In this document: positions 1-9,641 of the stretch, in pieces
Layout: the number at the start of each line of letters is the position of its first letter
How positions within the stretch are numbered: the first letter of the stretch is position 1
NCBI GenBank assembly: GCA_035771165.1
Contig: JAWNZC010000337.1
Span: 3,305,001 to 3,369,000 of the forward strand
Direction: 5' to 3'
From: Paragorgia papillata
Taxonomy: Eukaryota > Cnidaria > Anthozoa > Scleralcyonacea > Coralliidae
DNA: 64,000 nucleotides
The notes under the pieces: model-generated
Database searches by the model: none
What the model was told of the DNA's origin: nothing
The model's input: the letters and a program-made list of their open reading frames with translations, nothing else
Position numbers and translations under genes: made by a program

Positions 1-135
1 GTACTAGTGAAATATCGGACCTCTGTTTTTTGCACAGACCTCAACTCGCTGCGCTCGTCTCGGTCCGTACTAAAAAAACATCGGTCCGATATTTCACTAG
101 TACAGACCTCACGCTCGGTCAATAAGTAGTTAATA
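1..135. mobile_element. Foldback end of an inverted-repeat element
   Basis: A perfect 21-bp inverted repeat pairs 1-21 with 83-103 (arms start GTACTAGTGAAATATCGG) around a loop rich in CGCTCG/CTCGGTCC. It is followed at about 119-133 by CGGTCAATAAGTAGTTAAT. That resembles the right terminus of the inverted-repeat element at 14350-14792 (GGTTATTAAGTAGTT). This is probably the right end of a related copy whose left end lies outside the window. Family unknown. Confidence 0.55.
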
Positions 136-227
136 TGTAACAATTAGTAACAATAAGTAACAATTAGTAACAATTAGTAACAATAAGTAAGAATAGGTAA
201 GAATAAGTAACTATAAGTAACAATACT
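131..227. repeat. 10-bp tandem repeat
   Basis: About nine head-to-tail copies of a decamer close to GTAACAATWA, degenerating rightward (GTAAGAATAG, GTAACTATAA). No coding potential. The following 180 bases hold nothing I recognise. Confidence 0.8.
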
Positions 228-410
228 TACTCTAAGTTCCTTTCTTAAGGTAAAAACACAGCGTGGCTAGCATCTAAAAAAATCTTGTTCACCTCTGAAT
301 ACAACTGAGGTCACTACAAGTACATACAGTAATTACAACATTGTTTTTACCATAGTAGCTTTTGGCATGATTGAACGCAGTAGATACATGCATGTCTGGA
401 CATGCCTATT

Positions 411-1254
411 TTTAAAATTTACATATGTTATACAGAATTTCATGCTCTTTAATCTAGTATAAGTCCCCAGAGTGGCATAGAGCCATGAACGACGCAGGCA
501 AGCTTTAAACAAATTGCGGCGCGGCGTCATTAATACGACTGACGGTGGTTGCGTTGCATATTTCAGATTTCCTCAGAAAAAGTACAATTTTCTCAGGTGC
601 TATTCTATACGATTTTTTTAAATTTACATATGTTATACAGAATTTCATGCTCTTTAATCTAGTATAAGTCGCCAGAGTGGCATAGACCCATGAACGACGC
701 AGGCAAGCTTTAAACAAATTGCGGCGCGGCGTTATTAATACGACTGACGGGGGTTATGTTGTATATTTCATATTACATCAGATTTAAACACACTTTTCTC
801 AGGCGCTATTCTATACGATTTTTTTAAATTTACGTGTTATTCAGAATTTCATGCTCTTTAATCTAGTATAAGTCCCCAGAGTGGCATAGAACCATGAACG
901 ACGCAGGCAAGTTAAGTTTAAACAAATTGCGGCGCGGCGTCATTAATACGACTGACGGGGGTTGCGTTGCATATTTCAGATTTCCTCAGAAAAAGTACAA
1001 TTTTCTCAGGCGCTATTCTATACGATTTTTTAAAATTTATATATGTTATACAGAATTTCATGCTCTTTAATCAAATATAAGTCGCCAGAGTGGCATAGAC
1101 CCATGAACGACGCAGGAAAGCTTTAAACAAATTGCGGCGCGGCGTCAGTTATTAATACGACTGACGGGGGTTATGTTGTATATTTCATATTACATCAGAT
1201 ATAAACACAATTTTCTCAGGCGCTATTCTATACGATTTTTTAAAATTTACATAT
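411..1254. repeat. Tandem repeat, four ~207-bp units in ABAB order
   Basis: Four units start near 421, 626, 832 and 1039; a fifth partial start is at 1249. Each contains the conserved blocks CAGAATTTCATGCTCTTTAA, GCATAGACCCATGAACGACG and AAATTGCGGCGCGGCGT. Units 1 and 3 share TTGCGTTGCATATTTCAGAT. Units 2 and 4 share TTATGTTGTATATTTCATAT in the same place, so the last duplication copied a two-unit block. Short open frames inside are by-products of the repeat. Confidence 0.9.
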
Positions 1255-1295
1255 GATGAATATGGAGATAACTTCGCAATAAGATGCGATAATTG

Positions 1296-1335
1296 AATCG
1301 ACGGCTGAATCGAAGGCTGAATCGAAGGCTGAATG
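1296..1335. repeat. Short 12-bp repeat
   Basis: Three near-identical copies of GGCTGAATCGAA follow each other (first GAATCGACGGCTGAATCG). Minor simple repeat between the 207-bp array and the NIDO exon. Confidence 0.6.
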
Positions 1336-1502
1336 TGGTGCATACTTCACAGTGGTTAGTTAATGCAATAGTACAATATACTATAACATCATACAGGTTA
1401 TTAACTATATAACATATATCCTGACCTAAAAGGAATTTCTGTAGCAAAGATAAATGTGTCAACGACTGAAAGGCTTCATTTATACATTCATTAGTTACTC
1501 AC

Positions 1503-1700
1503 ATAGAAGGAATCATAGTCGTGGTCAAAGAAAGGAAATGGAAAATGGAGTTTCATTGTATCTGCGAAACCAAAAAAACTAGGTTTCAATATCTTGTCTC
1601 CGTTACTCTTTCCATATGGATAAAAATCTTTGAGTTCCACCAGAGCTATTGCTACTGGTAAAATAATTAAGAAACAGTAGGTTACTTCATGGAGCTTCAT
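1503..1700 (-). CDS. First exon of a secreted NIDO (nidogen-like) domain protein, partial
   Basis: The exon encodes 66 residues starting at ATG 1700 (A at -3). Residues 1-20 form a signal peptide (MKLHEVTYCFLIILPVAIAL). Then comes the opening of a NIDO domain: a YPYG-x4-GD-x-IL pattern followed by KLHFPFPFF and YDSFY. These are the characteristic first beta strands seen before the NG-ISF block in nidogen, alpha-tectorin and SNED1-type proteins. The coding sequence stops in phase 0 at a strong donor, GTGAGT (1502-1497); read through, it meets a stop three codons later. The rest of the domain is not found at 1-1496, so the next exon lies beyond the left edge or is lost. Family knowledge: such proteins are extracellular matrix or cell-surface adhesion proteins. 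The NIDO call rests on pattern recognition; intactness is unknown. Confidence 0.6.
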
Positions 1701-1753
1701 GTTGCAGGTTATATGGCTGATTACCTATGGAACATTAGAAATATAGGCAGGCG

Positions 1754-1761
1754 TTTATATA
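1754..1761 (-). promoter_or_regulatory. Candidate TATA box of the NIDO gene
   Basis: On the minus strand TATATAAA lies 54 bases upstream of the ATG at 1700. It would place a start site near 1730 and a leader of about 30 bases. Spacing is good, but the sequence is AT-rich, so chance is possible. Confidence 0.4.
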
Positions 1762-1764
1762 TGT

Positions 1765-3909
1765 TGGGTAACTATATGATATTAGTCAGTCAATTGATAT
1801 ACGAAACTTGGCAGTTAGCCTGAATATACGTAAGTAAAGAAAATATGAATTTCCTCTCAGCATGTAATATATCATAGTTCAGGATATTGTTCTATTGTCT
1901 TGCAAGTAACGGTGACTGATATGTTGACAATCAATTTTCCGGCAGACAGAAAGCGGATGGGTTTCTTGCGCGCTCTCGAGAAACAAGCCTTCTCGCTTAA
2001 GTTAACCTCTTTCATCCAAGACAAGGATAGCGCATATTTATGACCTGTAAAACAAATTACTTTTGTGGGTGCGCGTCAATATTTCGTTCCAAAAAATCTG
2101 GGCAGTTCAGACTTCAATCACTATCTTTTCGCTTTGCTATGGCTAAACACAGCCTTATCATAACTGCGTCACAATGGGCGCAAAAAGGCGGCGCAATCAG
2201 AGTACTTGAGTTAACTTGTTGATTGCCTTGATTATCACTTTCAAATCTTTTTGTATCATGCAGAGAAAATTTCACGATTTTCTTAGAGCGGCAAATTGGA
2301 ACCCGAAAGGTGTGGCGAGTTCAAAATCTCGCTCCAGTCAGAATGATTTTACGGTTGTCGGATTTAGCCGTTTTAGGTGTGTAGCGTACCGCAAAATTAA
2401 AGGCACAGTGTCAGGTATTAAATTACCGCTTAATTAATAGTTTTGCGCGAGACAAAAATTATATTTGTGTGCAAAGGAAAGGAATAATATTCATAAAACG
2501 TTAAAATAGTAAGCCATTAGTGCATTTTCTTATGGACTGTTTAGTCCAAGTTTTGACGTGTGTGATTTCATAATTTTAATCATGTGAACTTGAATTTGTC
2601 CACGAAGTCTTTCAAGTTTGCATTATGGTGACACTGTGCCTTTAACTACGCACACTGACAGATCACAGACGACGAGAAAAATCCTAGAAAATATGTTTGC
2701 TAACGTTATGTTATGCTATACTTGCATCTCGCGCGCAACATCATCAGAGCAGCTAAAACATCAAACGTTTTACTCATAGAAGCATGTAACCTCTTCTAGT
2801 CTTCTTGCAGGAATTTTACCGTTAATCAGGTTGTGGCACCGGCTTCATCTTTTTACTCTCTGCTAATGCTAGACGATTTCAATCGCGGTCAAAGAAGGAT
2901 TACAAGTTAAAACTCTTTCCTGGGCTGCGCATCCGCCTCTCAAGTCTTAGGTATTTTATTCTTTCTAGCGCCTTCATATCCGCCTTCGTAAAGCATTTCA
3001 TGATAATTGATTGAATGAGAAACATCATTCTATTTCATGACTGTCTTATATTGCCTAGCTGGCAAATCACGGCATGAAAATGCACCAATTGGAGTATCCA
3101 ACGCGCAGAAGAAAATTACTGTAGACAAACTAAAATGAATAAAACTGTTTTTATAAACTGAAGCAAAGTTTCACAAATTCTCACAGTGCACGGTGCGCGC
3201 ACGATAAGATACGCTCATTCTCAACAGTCAGCAACAGTAATGAACCTAGAGTGTAAAAAAGTAAGAGTGCATGCTGCGTATAGGCAGTGTTTTAGAGAAT
3301 AACTGACGTTTCGAACAGAGCCCTTCAGAGTAGTGCTTTAATGAAGGCCTCCGCTCGTTTTATGTTACCAAAGACTCGGCCGGTTTACCACATTTTCACT
3401 TTGCTTTGCGTTGCTATCGCGAGGCATGGCAGATGAGCAATTTCCTCCGGGAGCGCAACGATTTTATCAAAATTGCGTTGCTGTCGCGACTGACGTTATA
3501 GACAGAGTAAAAAGATAAAGTTGTTCCACAACAACAATGCGAATGCATAAGAAAGGGTATTAAAACAAACAGTGTGAAGTTTAAACCTATGCATTGATGG
3601 AAATCGTCTGGCGTTAGGACACCAATTAACAATGCGCAGGAAGTGTTAACGTATACCCAGCAGCCTATTAGACAGGAAGAGTAACCAGGTCCAAGTGCGT
3701 ATTGATTTCACACGAACTAACTGAACAAACGAACTGAGGTGACTCACAGATAGCAAATATATAAAACGCTGCTAACCGGGCACCGCAATTAATATACCTG
3801 CACGTTCGATTCCAGAGTTATAAGTGGCAAAAACTGTACCATACTCTGACGAGTGGCATATCCCCAGACCCCATATATAGTAATATCTCCCTGTGTCAAC
3901 AATACACCG
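1765..3909. other. Unassigned intergenic DNA
   Basis: No coding frame with recognisable protein, RNA gene or long repeat was seen. The one shared piece is GCTGCGTATAGGCAGTGTT at 3273-3291, which recurs at 7328 and 24564 (dispersed repeat). A tRNA B-box look-alike near 3806 has no cloverleaf. Confidence 0.5.
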
Positions 3910-4087
3910 CTATAGGTTGTTGCGCTGTGTAGCAGAGCACAGAGTGCGTCACAAATGATCTATTATTGATCATCACACTCATCAACATCACACATTATAT
4001 ATTACGATGACAAATTAACTTATCTCGTTATTAAATATATTTTTCAACAGTTTGAAGACTCTCAAGAACTACAGGAGAATACACCGG

Positions 4088-4865
4088 CCTTATAGCGCCA
4101 GTTTGGCAGAGCATCGGCAAAGCGCCAGAGTGCCAGTTTGCCAGTGTAAAATTATCCACTGGCTGCCTGAGCGCCAGGAAAAGTGTTCTATATCTCACAA
4201 CTAGAGAAATAACGTGATCCTTAGCGCCAGAGCGGCAGTTCGCCAGTGTAAAATTATCCACTGACTGCCAGAGCGCCAGTTTGCCAGTGTAAAATTATCC
4301 ACTGGCTGCCAGAGCGCCAGGAAAAGTGTTCAATATCTCACAACTAGAGAAATAACGTGATCCTTAGCGCCAAAGCGCCAGTTTGCCAGTGTAAAAGCTG
4401 TATCCACTGGCTGCCAGAGCGCCAGTTCGCCAGTGTAAAATTATCCACTGGCTGCTAGAGCGCCAGGAAAAGTGTTCAATATCTCACAACTAGAGAAATA
4501 ACGTGACCCTTAGCGCCAGAGCGCCAGTTTGCCAGTGTAAAATTATCCACTGGCTGCCAGAGCGCCAGGAAAAGTGTTCAATATCTCACAACTAGAGAAA
4601 TAACGTGACCCTTAGGCCTTAGCGCCAGAGCACCAGTTTACCAGTGTAAAATTATCCACTGGCTGCCAGAGCGCCAGGAAAAGTCTTCAATATCTCAAAG
4701 CGGAAACTAGAGAAACAACGTGATCTTTTAGTGCCAGGGCGCCAGTTTGCCAGTGTAAAATTATCCACTGGCTGCCAGAGCGCCAGGAAAAGTCTTCAAT
4801 ATCTCAAAGAGAGAAACTATCTACAGAAATAACGTGATCCTTAGCGCTAGAACGCCAGTGTAAAA
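4088..4865. repeat. Irregular tandem repeat rich in GCGCCAG
   Basis: Six copies of a module CAGGAAAAGTGTTCAATATC (starts 4175, 4318, 4464, 4566, 4675, 4784; spacing 102-146) alternate with CCAGTGTAAAATTATCCACTGG-type palindromes. The last two copies read AGTCTTC. It begins with the innermost bases of the left inverted repeat (TATAGCGCCAGTTT), suggesting the array grew from the arm end. Confidence 0.85.
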
Positions 4866-5375
4866 TTATATCCTTTCATTCCCGTGGCTGTGGCTATATA
4901 AGACGCACATATAAGACACATGTTACGTTGGGGATGTGAAGTTGTTCGAAAGATAAGTTTGTTTGTGTGTTATCTCTCATACACAGACGGCCCTTTTATC
5001 TCACAGTATAAAACTACTAGGTAAAGAACAGTTTGCCATGGCTGTTATTTTATATTAGCCATTAATCAATAATATAGTTCAGTTCCTATTAATGGCTAAT
5101 TTCGAGTTGGCAAGCGATGAGGATTTTTATGAAAAATTGCGATAGGAACAAATATAAAACTGTCAAAATATTTTAGAAGAAGACTACAGTAGTTAGCCCT
5201 ACATGCACTTCAGAATCTAACAAAAAACAATTGATGCACATAAAATAAGCTCATAGTGAGTTAGAAATTTGAACTATGAAGGATTCATGGGCTCGGAAGT
5301 CAGATTATAATTTCTTGTTTCCTTTCATGTTAAAAGTTTTATCTAGCGCGAATCACCTGAAATTACCGCTGTAAG

Positions 5376-5590
5376 GGCCTGTTCACATGAGGCGAGTTAT
5401 CTCGGGGGGTAGGGTTATCCCTATCCCCCGAGATAACTCGGTATAACTCGGTGTTAGTTTATTTCCATGTTAAAAAAGTAAACCGTTCACATGAGACCGA
5501 GATAACTCGGGGGATAGGGATAACTCGGTCGGAGCGATAGGGTAACCCTAGCCCCCGAGTTGCCCCTACCCCCCCGAGATAACCCGGTCT
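5376..5590. repeat. Hairpin-rich module resembling a MITE terminus
   Basis: The module starts GGGCCTGTTCACATGAGG, close to the terminus GGGCCTGTTTATATGA of the element at 8834. It holds a perfect 16-bp stem, 5393-5408 with 5425-5440 (CGAGTTATCTCGGGGG), and further copies of GAGATAACTCGG at 5500-5580. The matching right terminus is missing, so this is a truncated copy lying against the right arm of the larger element. Confidence 0.6.
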
Positions 5591-5789
5591 AAACTGGCGC
5601 TATAAGGCCGGTGTATTCTCCTGTAGTTCTTGAGAGTCTTCAAACTGTTGAAAAATATATTTAATAACGAGATAAGTTAATTGGTCATCGTAATATATAA
5701 TGTGTGATGTTGATGATTGTGATGATCAATAATAGATCATTTGTGACGCACTCTGTGCTCTGCTACACAGCGCAACAACCCAGCTATAG

Positions 5790-6564
5790 AAACTAAGCAA
5801 TTTGTCTCAATTGTCTGACCGAAAGGAAGTACTAAGTATTTCACGCTGTGCTATACCGGAGTATTCGATGTAACGTTACTTGATTCTATTAACCGTGATA
5901 TGGAATTTGTCCCCGAACTACACTTGGGAGCTGCCCCCTTGACAAGTAAAAGCGTCTGGCGTTAGCCAAAGTGTAATACACTATAGTCTACATAACATCA
6001 GTCCCACGCAGATGACCGATTCAGTAAGGAAGGAGTACTTAAGGCCGACGTATAACGGATGTTAAACAACGCCTAACGGATGTTAGTCAGTTGTCGTTCG
6101 CATCGGTGCAAACAAATTAAAATAAAGTAGATCAATCAATTGGATTAGTTTAATTTCCAAAAGTGTTAGTTATGGATGGCCGACCAAGGGCAACGCCGGA
6201 CTTTGTGCAAAACAAAATGCATCCTCTTGACTCCTCTTCCGCCCACCTAGATCTCAAACTCAGCCTTTTCAATTTACCTGTAAATAATAATACAGAAAAG
6301 CTTGATCTGAAACAAAATTGACTAAAGTTAGGATTTTTGTTTCAGTAATTAAGTTAGGTGCCGTGACCTAAACTGAGAAGGCTTACATTTAGCTAGGCGT
6401 GATGACCTTATGCCTGAGCCCCCCTCCTAAGCCAAGTAGGACAATATATACAAACTCCAAGCTGAAAGTGTACCAGACTCTAAATAGTATACGTAGGTAC
6501 ATTTTAATTAACATTTGTTATCCATAAGTACATATATAACTAGAGAGGAGTCAGATACTGTATA
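5790..6564. other. Unassigned intergenic DNA
   Basis: AT-rich with scattered stops in all frames. A short direct repeat TAACGGATGTTA occurs twice near 6055-6085. Nothing else supported. Confidence 0.5.
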
Positions 6565-6670
6565 TACCTCCGCCAGTGGGTTATTAGGGATGTTTAAAAA
6601 GAAAATGAACCATCCCGCTAACCAGGCTAGCTCACGAGACCAACACATGCATGCATGTAAGCATGAATAA

Positions 6671-6748
6671 AATGCTTGATTGCGCTCGTACCAAAATTAT
6701 GCAAAAAATATTTGCATAAAATAAGGATAATGAGCGCAATCAAGCATT
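6671..6748. repeat. Nested perfect hairpin
   Basis: A 17-bp perfect stem (AATGCTTGATTGCGCTC, 6671-6687, with 6732-6748) encloses a second stem, TTATGCAAA with TTTGCATAA (about 6697-6719). It has the shape of a small cruciform or foldback insertion inside the larger element. Confidence 0.8.
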
Positions 6749-6903
6749 GCTTCGACACGGAGAATCTTTCAGTCAGCTTTTTATTAATTTCTCGTTCAAA
6801 TTTTGACTAAATTCAACCAAAATGTAATGGATTGGTCGTTGGTCTATGGCCAACCCTTCTGCAAACTCATGAAAATCGGTGCAATACTTTTTGAGATATC
6901 CTG

Positions 6904-7083
6904 GCGACAGACAGACAAACCAACCAACAGACTAACAGACAGACAGACAAACAAATAAACAAACAAACAAACAAACAAACAAACAAACAAACAAACAAAC
7001 AAACAAACAAACAAACAAACAAACAAACAAACAAATAAACAGACAGACAGACAGACAGGCAGACAGACAGACAGACAGACAGA
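6904..7083. repeat. Compound (AGAC)n/(AAAC)n microsatellite
   Basis: AGAC repeats flank a central run of about 20 AAAC units. Translated frames here are simple leucine/cysteine/valine repeats and not genes. Confidence 0.95.
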
Positions 7084-7398
7084 ACGGGGTAAAAACATAA
7101 CCTCCTGGCGGAGGTAACTATTATATATAGTATCGTGCTACTTCAATAAATAGCATATCATTAAACTTACGTTATTTATTACATATAATAATTACATATA
7201 ATGACTGTTTGGCATACAACTATAGTCCTATATTAGTCAGGTCTGTTAGTGAAATGATCGTGCACTTTTTAGTAAGATCACCAAACTTGGTACAGATGTT
7301 CCTTTGGGGAAATAATAAAAGTAGCGTGCTGCGTAGGCAGTGTTGAAACAACAATCGAAATATAGTAAGGTTAGGTATACTGCCGAAACAGAGAACGT

Positions 7399-7448
7399 AG
7401 GAGTCTAACGTTTCCAGCGAACGCCCTTCGTCGAAACGTTAGACTCCT
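7399..7448. repeat. 16-bp perfect hairpin
   Basis: AGGAGTCTAACGTTTC (7399-7414) pairs with 7433-7448 around an 18-base loop. It lies 55 bases after the dispersed motif at 7328-7344, so it may be part of the same repeat family. Confidence 0.75.
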
Positions 7449-7696
7449 TACTATAAAACGATTTAGAGTAGGTGCCAAAAAAATCTGATAATCAGGGGGG
7501 TACAGCACTTTGCCTAATTTCTTGTACCAATATTTAACTTGTTTAGGTTGTAAAGAGATTTTACTGTCAGGGGGGCATGACACAGCAGAGAATTTTGTAA
7601 CATACCATAATTAGACGTCAAAAGGAATAAAAGAGTGAAATGTAGTGATTGTATTTGACATGTTCCCAATAAGCACAGATGAATAAACTACATGAG

Positions 7697-7750
7697 GTGG
7701 AGGGAAGGGGGGTTGGGGGGGGGGGGGGGGGGAGGGGAGGTTGGGGGGGA
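7697..7750 (+). repeat. G-rich tract (18-G run)
   Basis: AGGGAAGGGGGGTT, then 18 consecutive G (7715-7732), then AGGGGAGGTTGGGGGGG. It could form a G-quadruplex on the plus strand. The proline-rich frames seen on the minus strand come from this run. Confidence 0.9.
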
Positions 7751-7944
7751 TAGAGTTTGGGTTGAGAGTGTGTACTGGATATAAATGAACTACCTGAGAA
7801 CGACTCACCAAATCTATACAAATCACTAGCAAGTCTTTATTATATAATGTACCTATAATATACCCGAGCTTTCTATAAGAGACATTCTTCGCATAACTGA
7901 AGATGTACTGGCCATGGTCAAGTTTGTTGTACGTCAAATTTTCG

Positions 7945-8745
7945 AGACGCAAAGACGTTTTTACTCAGAGGAGTTGCAATTCATGGCACGAACGTATTCG
8001 GTATCCTTAAAAACTAGAATTTTGGCCACTGGGCTTTCCGTCAGTCCTATAACACCACCTGACTTTCAAAATGGCATTGTTCTGCTCGCTTGATCTATTG
8101 GTATACGTAAAAGCATATTTGACGTTTTGTGGATAACCCAGCACTCCTTGAACTTCTCTTCAATCGAGGTTGGGAGTGCTTTCATGTCTTTAATGTGAAA
8201 AAGGAGCCATCTTGAATGATTAGTATGATCAAGGGCAGAGAACCAAGCTAAGGAGCAAGTGCCTCTAGGACGGCTACGTAGAGAGAGAAATTATTCTCGC
8301 GATGTGCCCGGACGAATGTCAGAATTGCGAGTTCTAATTGCTTGATCATATGCCAAAACTTGAATGTCGGGCTGGACTTCAACATTCCAATCTGCCATCT
8401 CTGCATGGAAGTCATCATTCTGGCCGTCTAGTTGCATGCTCATAAGCATCGTGTAAGAGCGCACGTTATCTGGTGTGCAAGCCTTGTTCTGGTCTGGTGC
8501 GACACTTTGAGGAAGGCGTCCGAGGTCCAGATGATGCTACTCCGGACTCCGTGAGAGCAGTAGTCCAACCTGATGCTTCTAGAAGGTCGCCGAAAACAGA
8601 CCATAGAGCTATTTCTATGTGAAGACCGCCCAGCATCACAACATGAACGCCTTCTCCATATAGATAGGTGTATATGAGTTTGGAAACCAAATTTCCAGGC
8701 ACCTTTGTCAGTGGAACTACTAAATAGGACAAAATATCGATATCT
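7945..8745 (-). pseudogene. Broken copy of a multi-copy cnidarian/sponge gene family
   Basis: Minus-strand frames, read piecewise, give conserved blocks in order. Near 8665-8560 are GVHVVMLGGLHIEIALW and LLEASGWTTALTESGVASSG. After a frameshift near 8540 comes AFLKVSHQTRTRLAHQITC. Near 8250-8170 is WFSALDHTNHSRWLLFHIKD, then IDQAS/EQNNAI (frameshift) and GGVIGLTESPVA near 8060-8030. I recognise this order (GGLHIE, TRTRHAHQ, ALDHTHYARW, DQAHEQNNA, GLTE) from large uncharacterised repeated proteins in coral genomes, probably linked to mobile DNA. At least three frameshifts and several stops show it is dead. Molecular function is unknown; the ends are approximate. Confidence 0.6.
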
Positions 8746-8833
8746 CTGCACCTGTTAACAAAATTGCCCGTGCCCTACCCCCTGGAGGAGGATTTATTGG
8801 CACCTATCCTAAAATTGATTCTTACATACTAAG

Positions 8834-9240
8834 GGCCTGTTTATATGATCCCGGTGTACCGGGACGCGATCTCGGCTTGTAGATAATTTACTGTTATTTT
8901 CGCGGTTGCGTTTATATGGAGACCGGTTGAAGCAACCGAGATCTCGGTACACCGGGACAGATTTTTTCCCCATATAAACGCGACATCCGGGTACACCGGG
9001 ATGAAGTTTACTGAACTACAATGCTTGTAACTTTGAATATTACGGTCAGAATTTCGTCCAAACGGTCAGGTTTGGAGACTAAACACTGAATAAAAATGAA
9101 ATAACTTCTAACATAGTAGAATTAGGGTGAGTTTTTGCTTTTTTGCCCATTTCCTTAAATTCCCGCGCTTTTTGACCCGGGATGAAATTCACCCCGGGCA
9201 ACCGGGACATCGCGGTACACCGGGATCATATAAACAGGCC
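8834..9240. mobile_element. MITE with perfect 28-bp terminal inverted repeats
   Basis: The first 28 bases (8834-8861, beginning GGCCTGTTTATATGATCC) are the exact reverse complement of 9213-9240. Internal bases repeat GGTACACCGGGA several times. No coding capacity, 407 bp. Flanks (CTAAG left, ATTAAG right) do not give an unambiguous target duplication. Termini resemble the truncated module at 5376. Confidence 0.85.
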
Positions 9241-9613
9241 ATTAAGACATCTTCCTGCCAAGTTTGGTGCTTTTATATTTACTCAAAAGTGCACGATGCC
9301 ACGATCTTTACCCTTTTTGTCACTAACAGACATGACTATATGAATAAATAGTATATATAACTTACATATTATTTCTAGTTTACATAATTAGATGTAATGC
9401 CAATACATCATTACAATTTATACATTTATACATAATTTTGAAATAAAGTGCGCGGTGTTTCACCCGAATAAGACGAAATATTTCGTACTTTTCATAAAAA
9501 GTAAACGAGTTCAGTGTGTTGTTAAGTAAACTGATGAAAGTAACGTATCCCTAAATCTATAGTTCTAAAGTTTTAAAAGCAAATAATTATAATAATTGCA
9601 GTAATGATGACAA
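9241..9613. other. AT-rich spacer
   Basis: No gene or structured repeat recognised; frames are short and of low-complexity composition. Confidence 0.5.
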
Positions 9614-9641
9614 TAATAATAATAGTAATAATAATAATTTG
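9614..9641. repeat. (TAA)n at the 5' junction of LINE copy 1
   Basis: CAATAATAATAATAGTAATAATAATAATTT directly precedes the truncated 5' end of the retrotransposon fragment. It is the likely remains of its insertion target. Confidence 0.75.

Larger units (their letters stand above)
3910..5789. mobile_element. 1.9-kb element with ~195-bp terminal inverted repeats
   Basis: The left arm 3910-4104 and right arm 5591-5789 are reverse complements at visibly >95% identity. They differ by single substitutions and a small gap near the outer end (CTATAGG versus CTATAGCTGGG). Inside are an irregular GCGCCAG tandem repeat (4088-4865), 500 bases of unassigned AT-rich DNA and a GTTCACATGAG/ATAACTCGG hairpin module (5376-5590). 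No transposase frame is present, so this would be a non-autonomous DNA transposon or a foldback element. No convincing target-site duplication was seen, so the superfamily is open. Confidence 0.75.
6565..7116. mobile_element. Inverted-repeat element carrying a tetranucleotide block
   Basis: Twelve-base perfect inverted ends TACCTCCGCCAG (6565-6576) and CTGGCGGAGGTA (7105-7116) bracket 552 bp. Inside are a nested hairpin (6671-6748), a conserved-looking stretch ending CAATACTTTTTGAGATATCC, and a compound (AGAC)n-(AAAC)n-(AGAC)n block at 6904-7083. I associate such ends with an abundant MITE-like repeat of marine invertebrates; the superfamily is not assigned. Confidence 0.6.

Noticed and set aside
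3783..3830. tRNA gene suggested by GTTCGATTCC
   Set aside because: The T-arm does not pair (only CTG/CAG), and no A box, anticodon arm or acceptor stem fits upstream.
8834..9240. TAA/TTA target duplication for this MITE
   Set aside because: Left flank TAAG and right flank ATTAAG cannot be aligned as one direct duplication without assuming a mutation.
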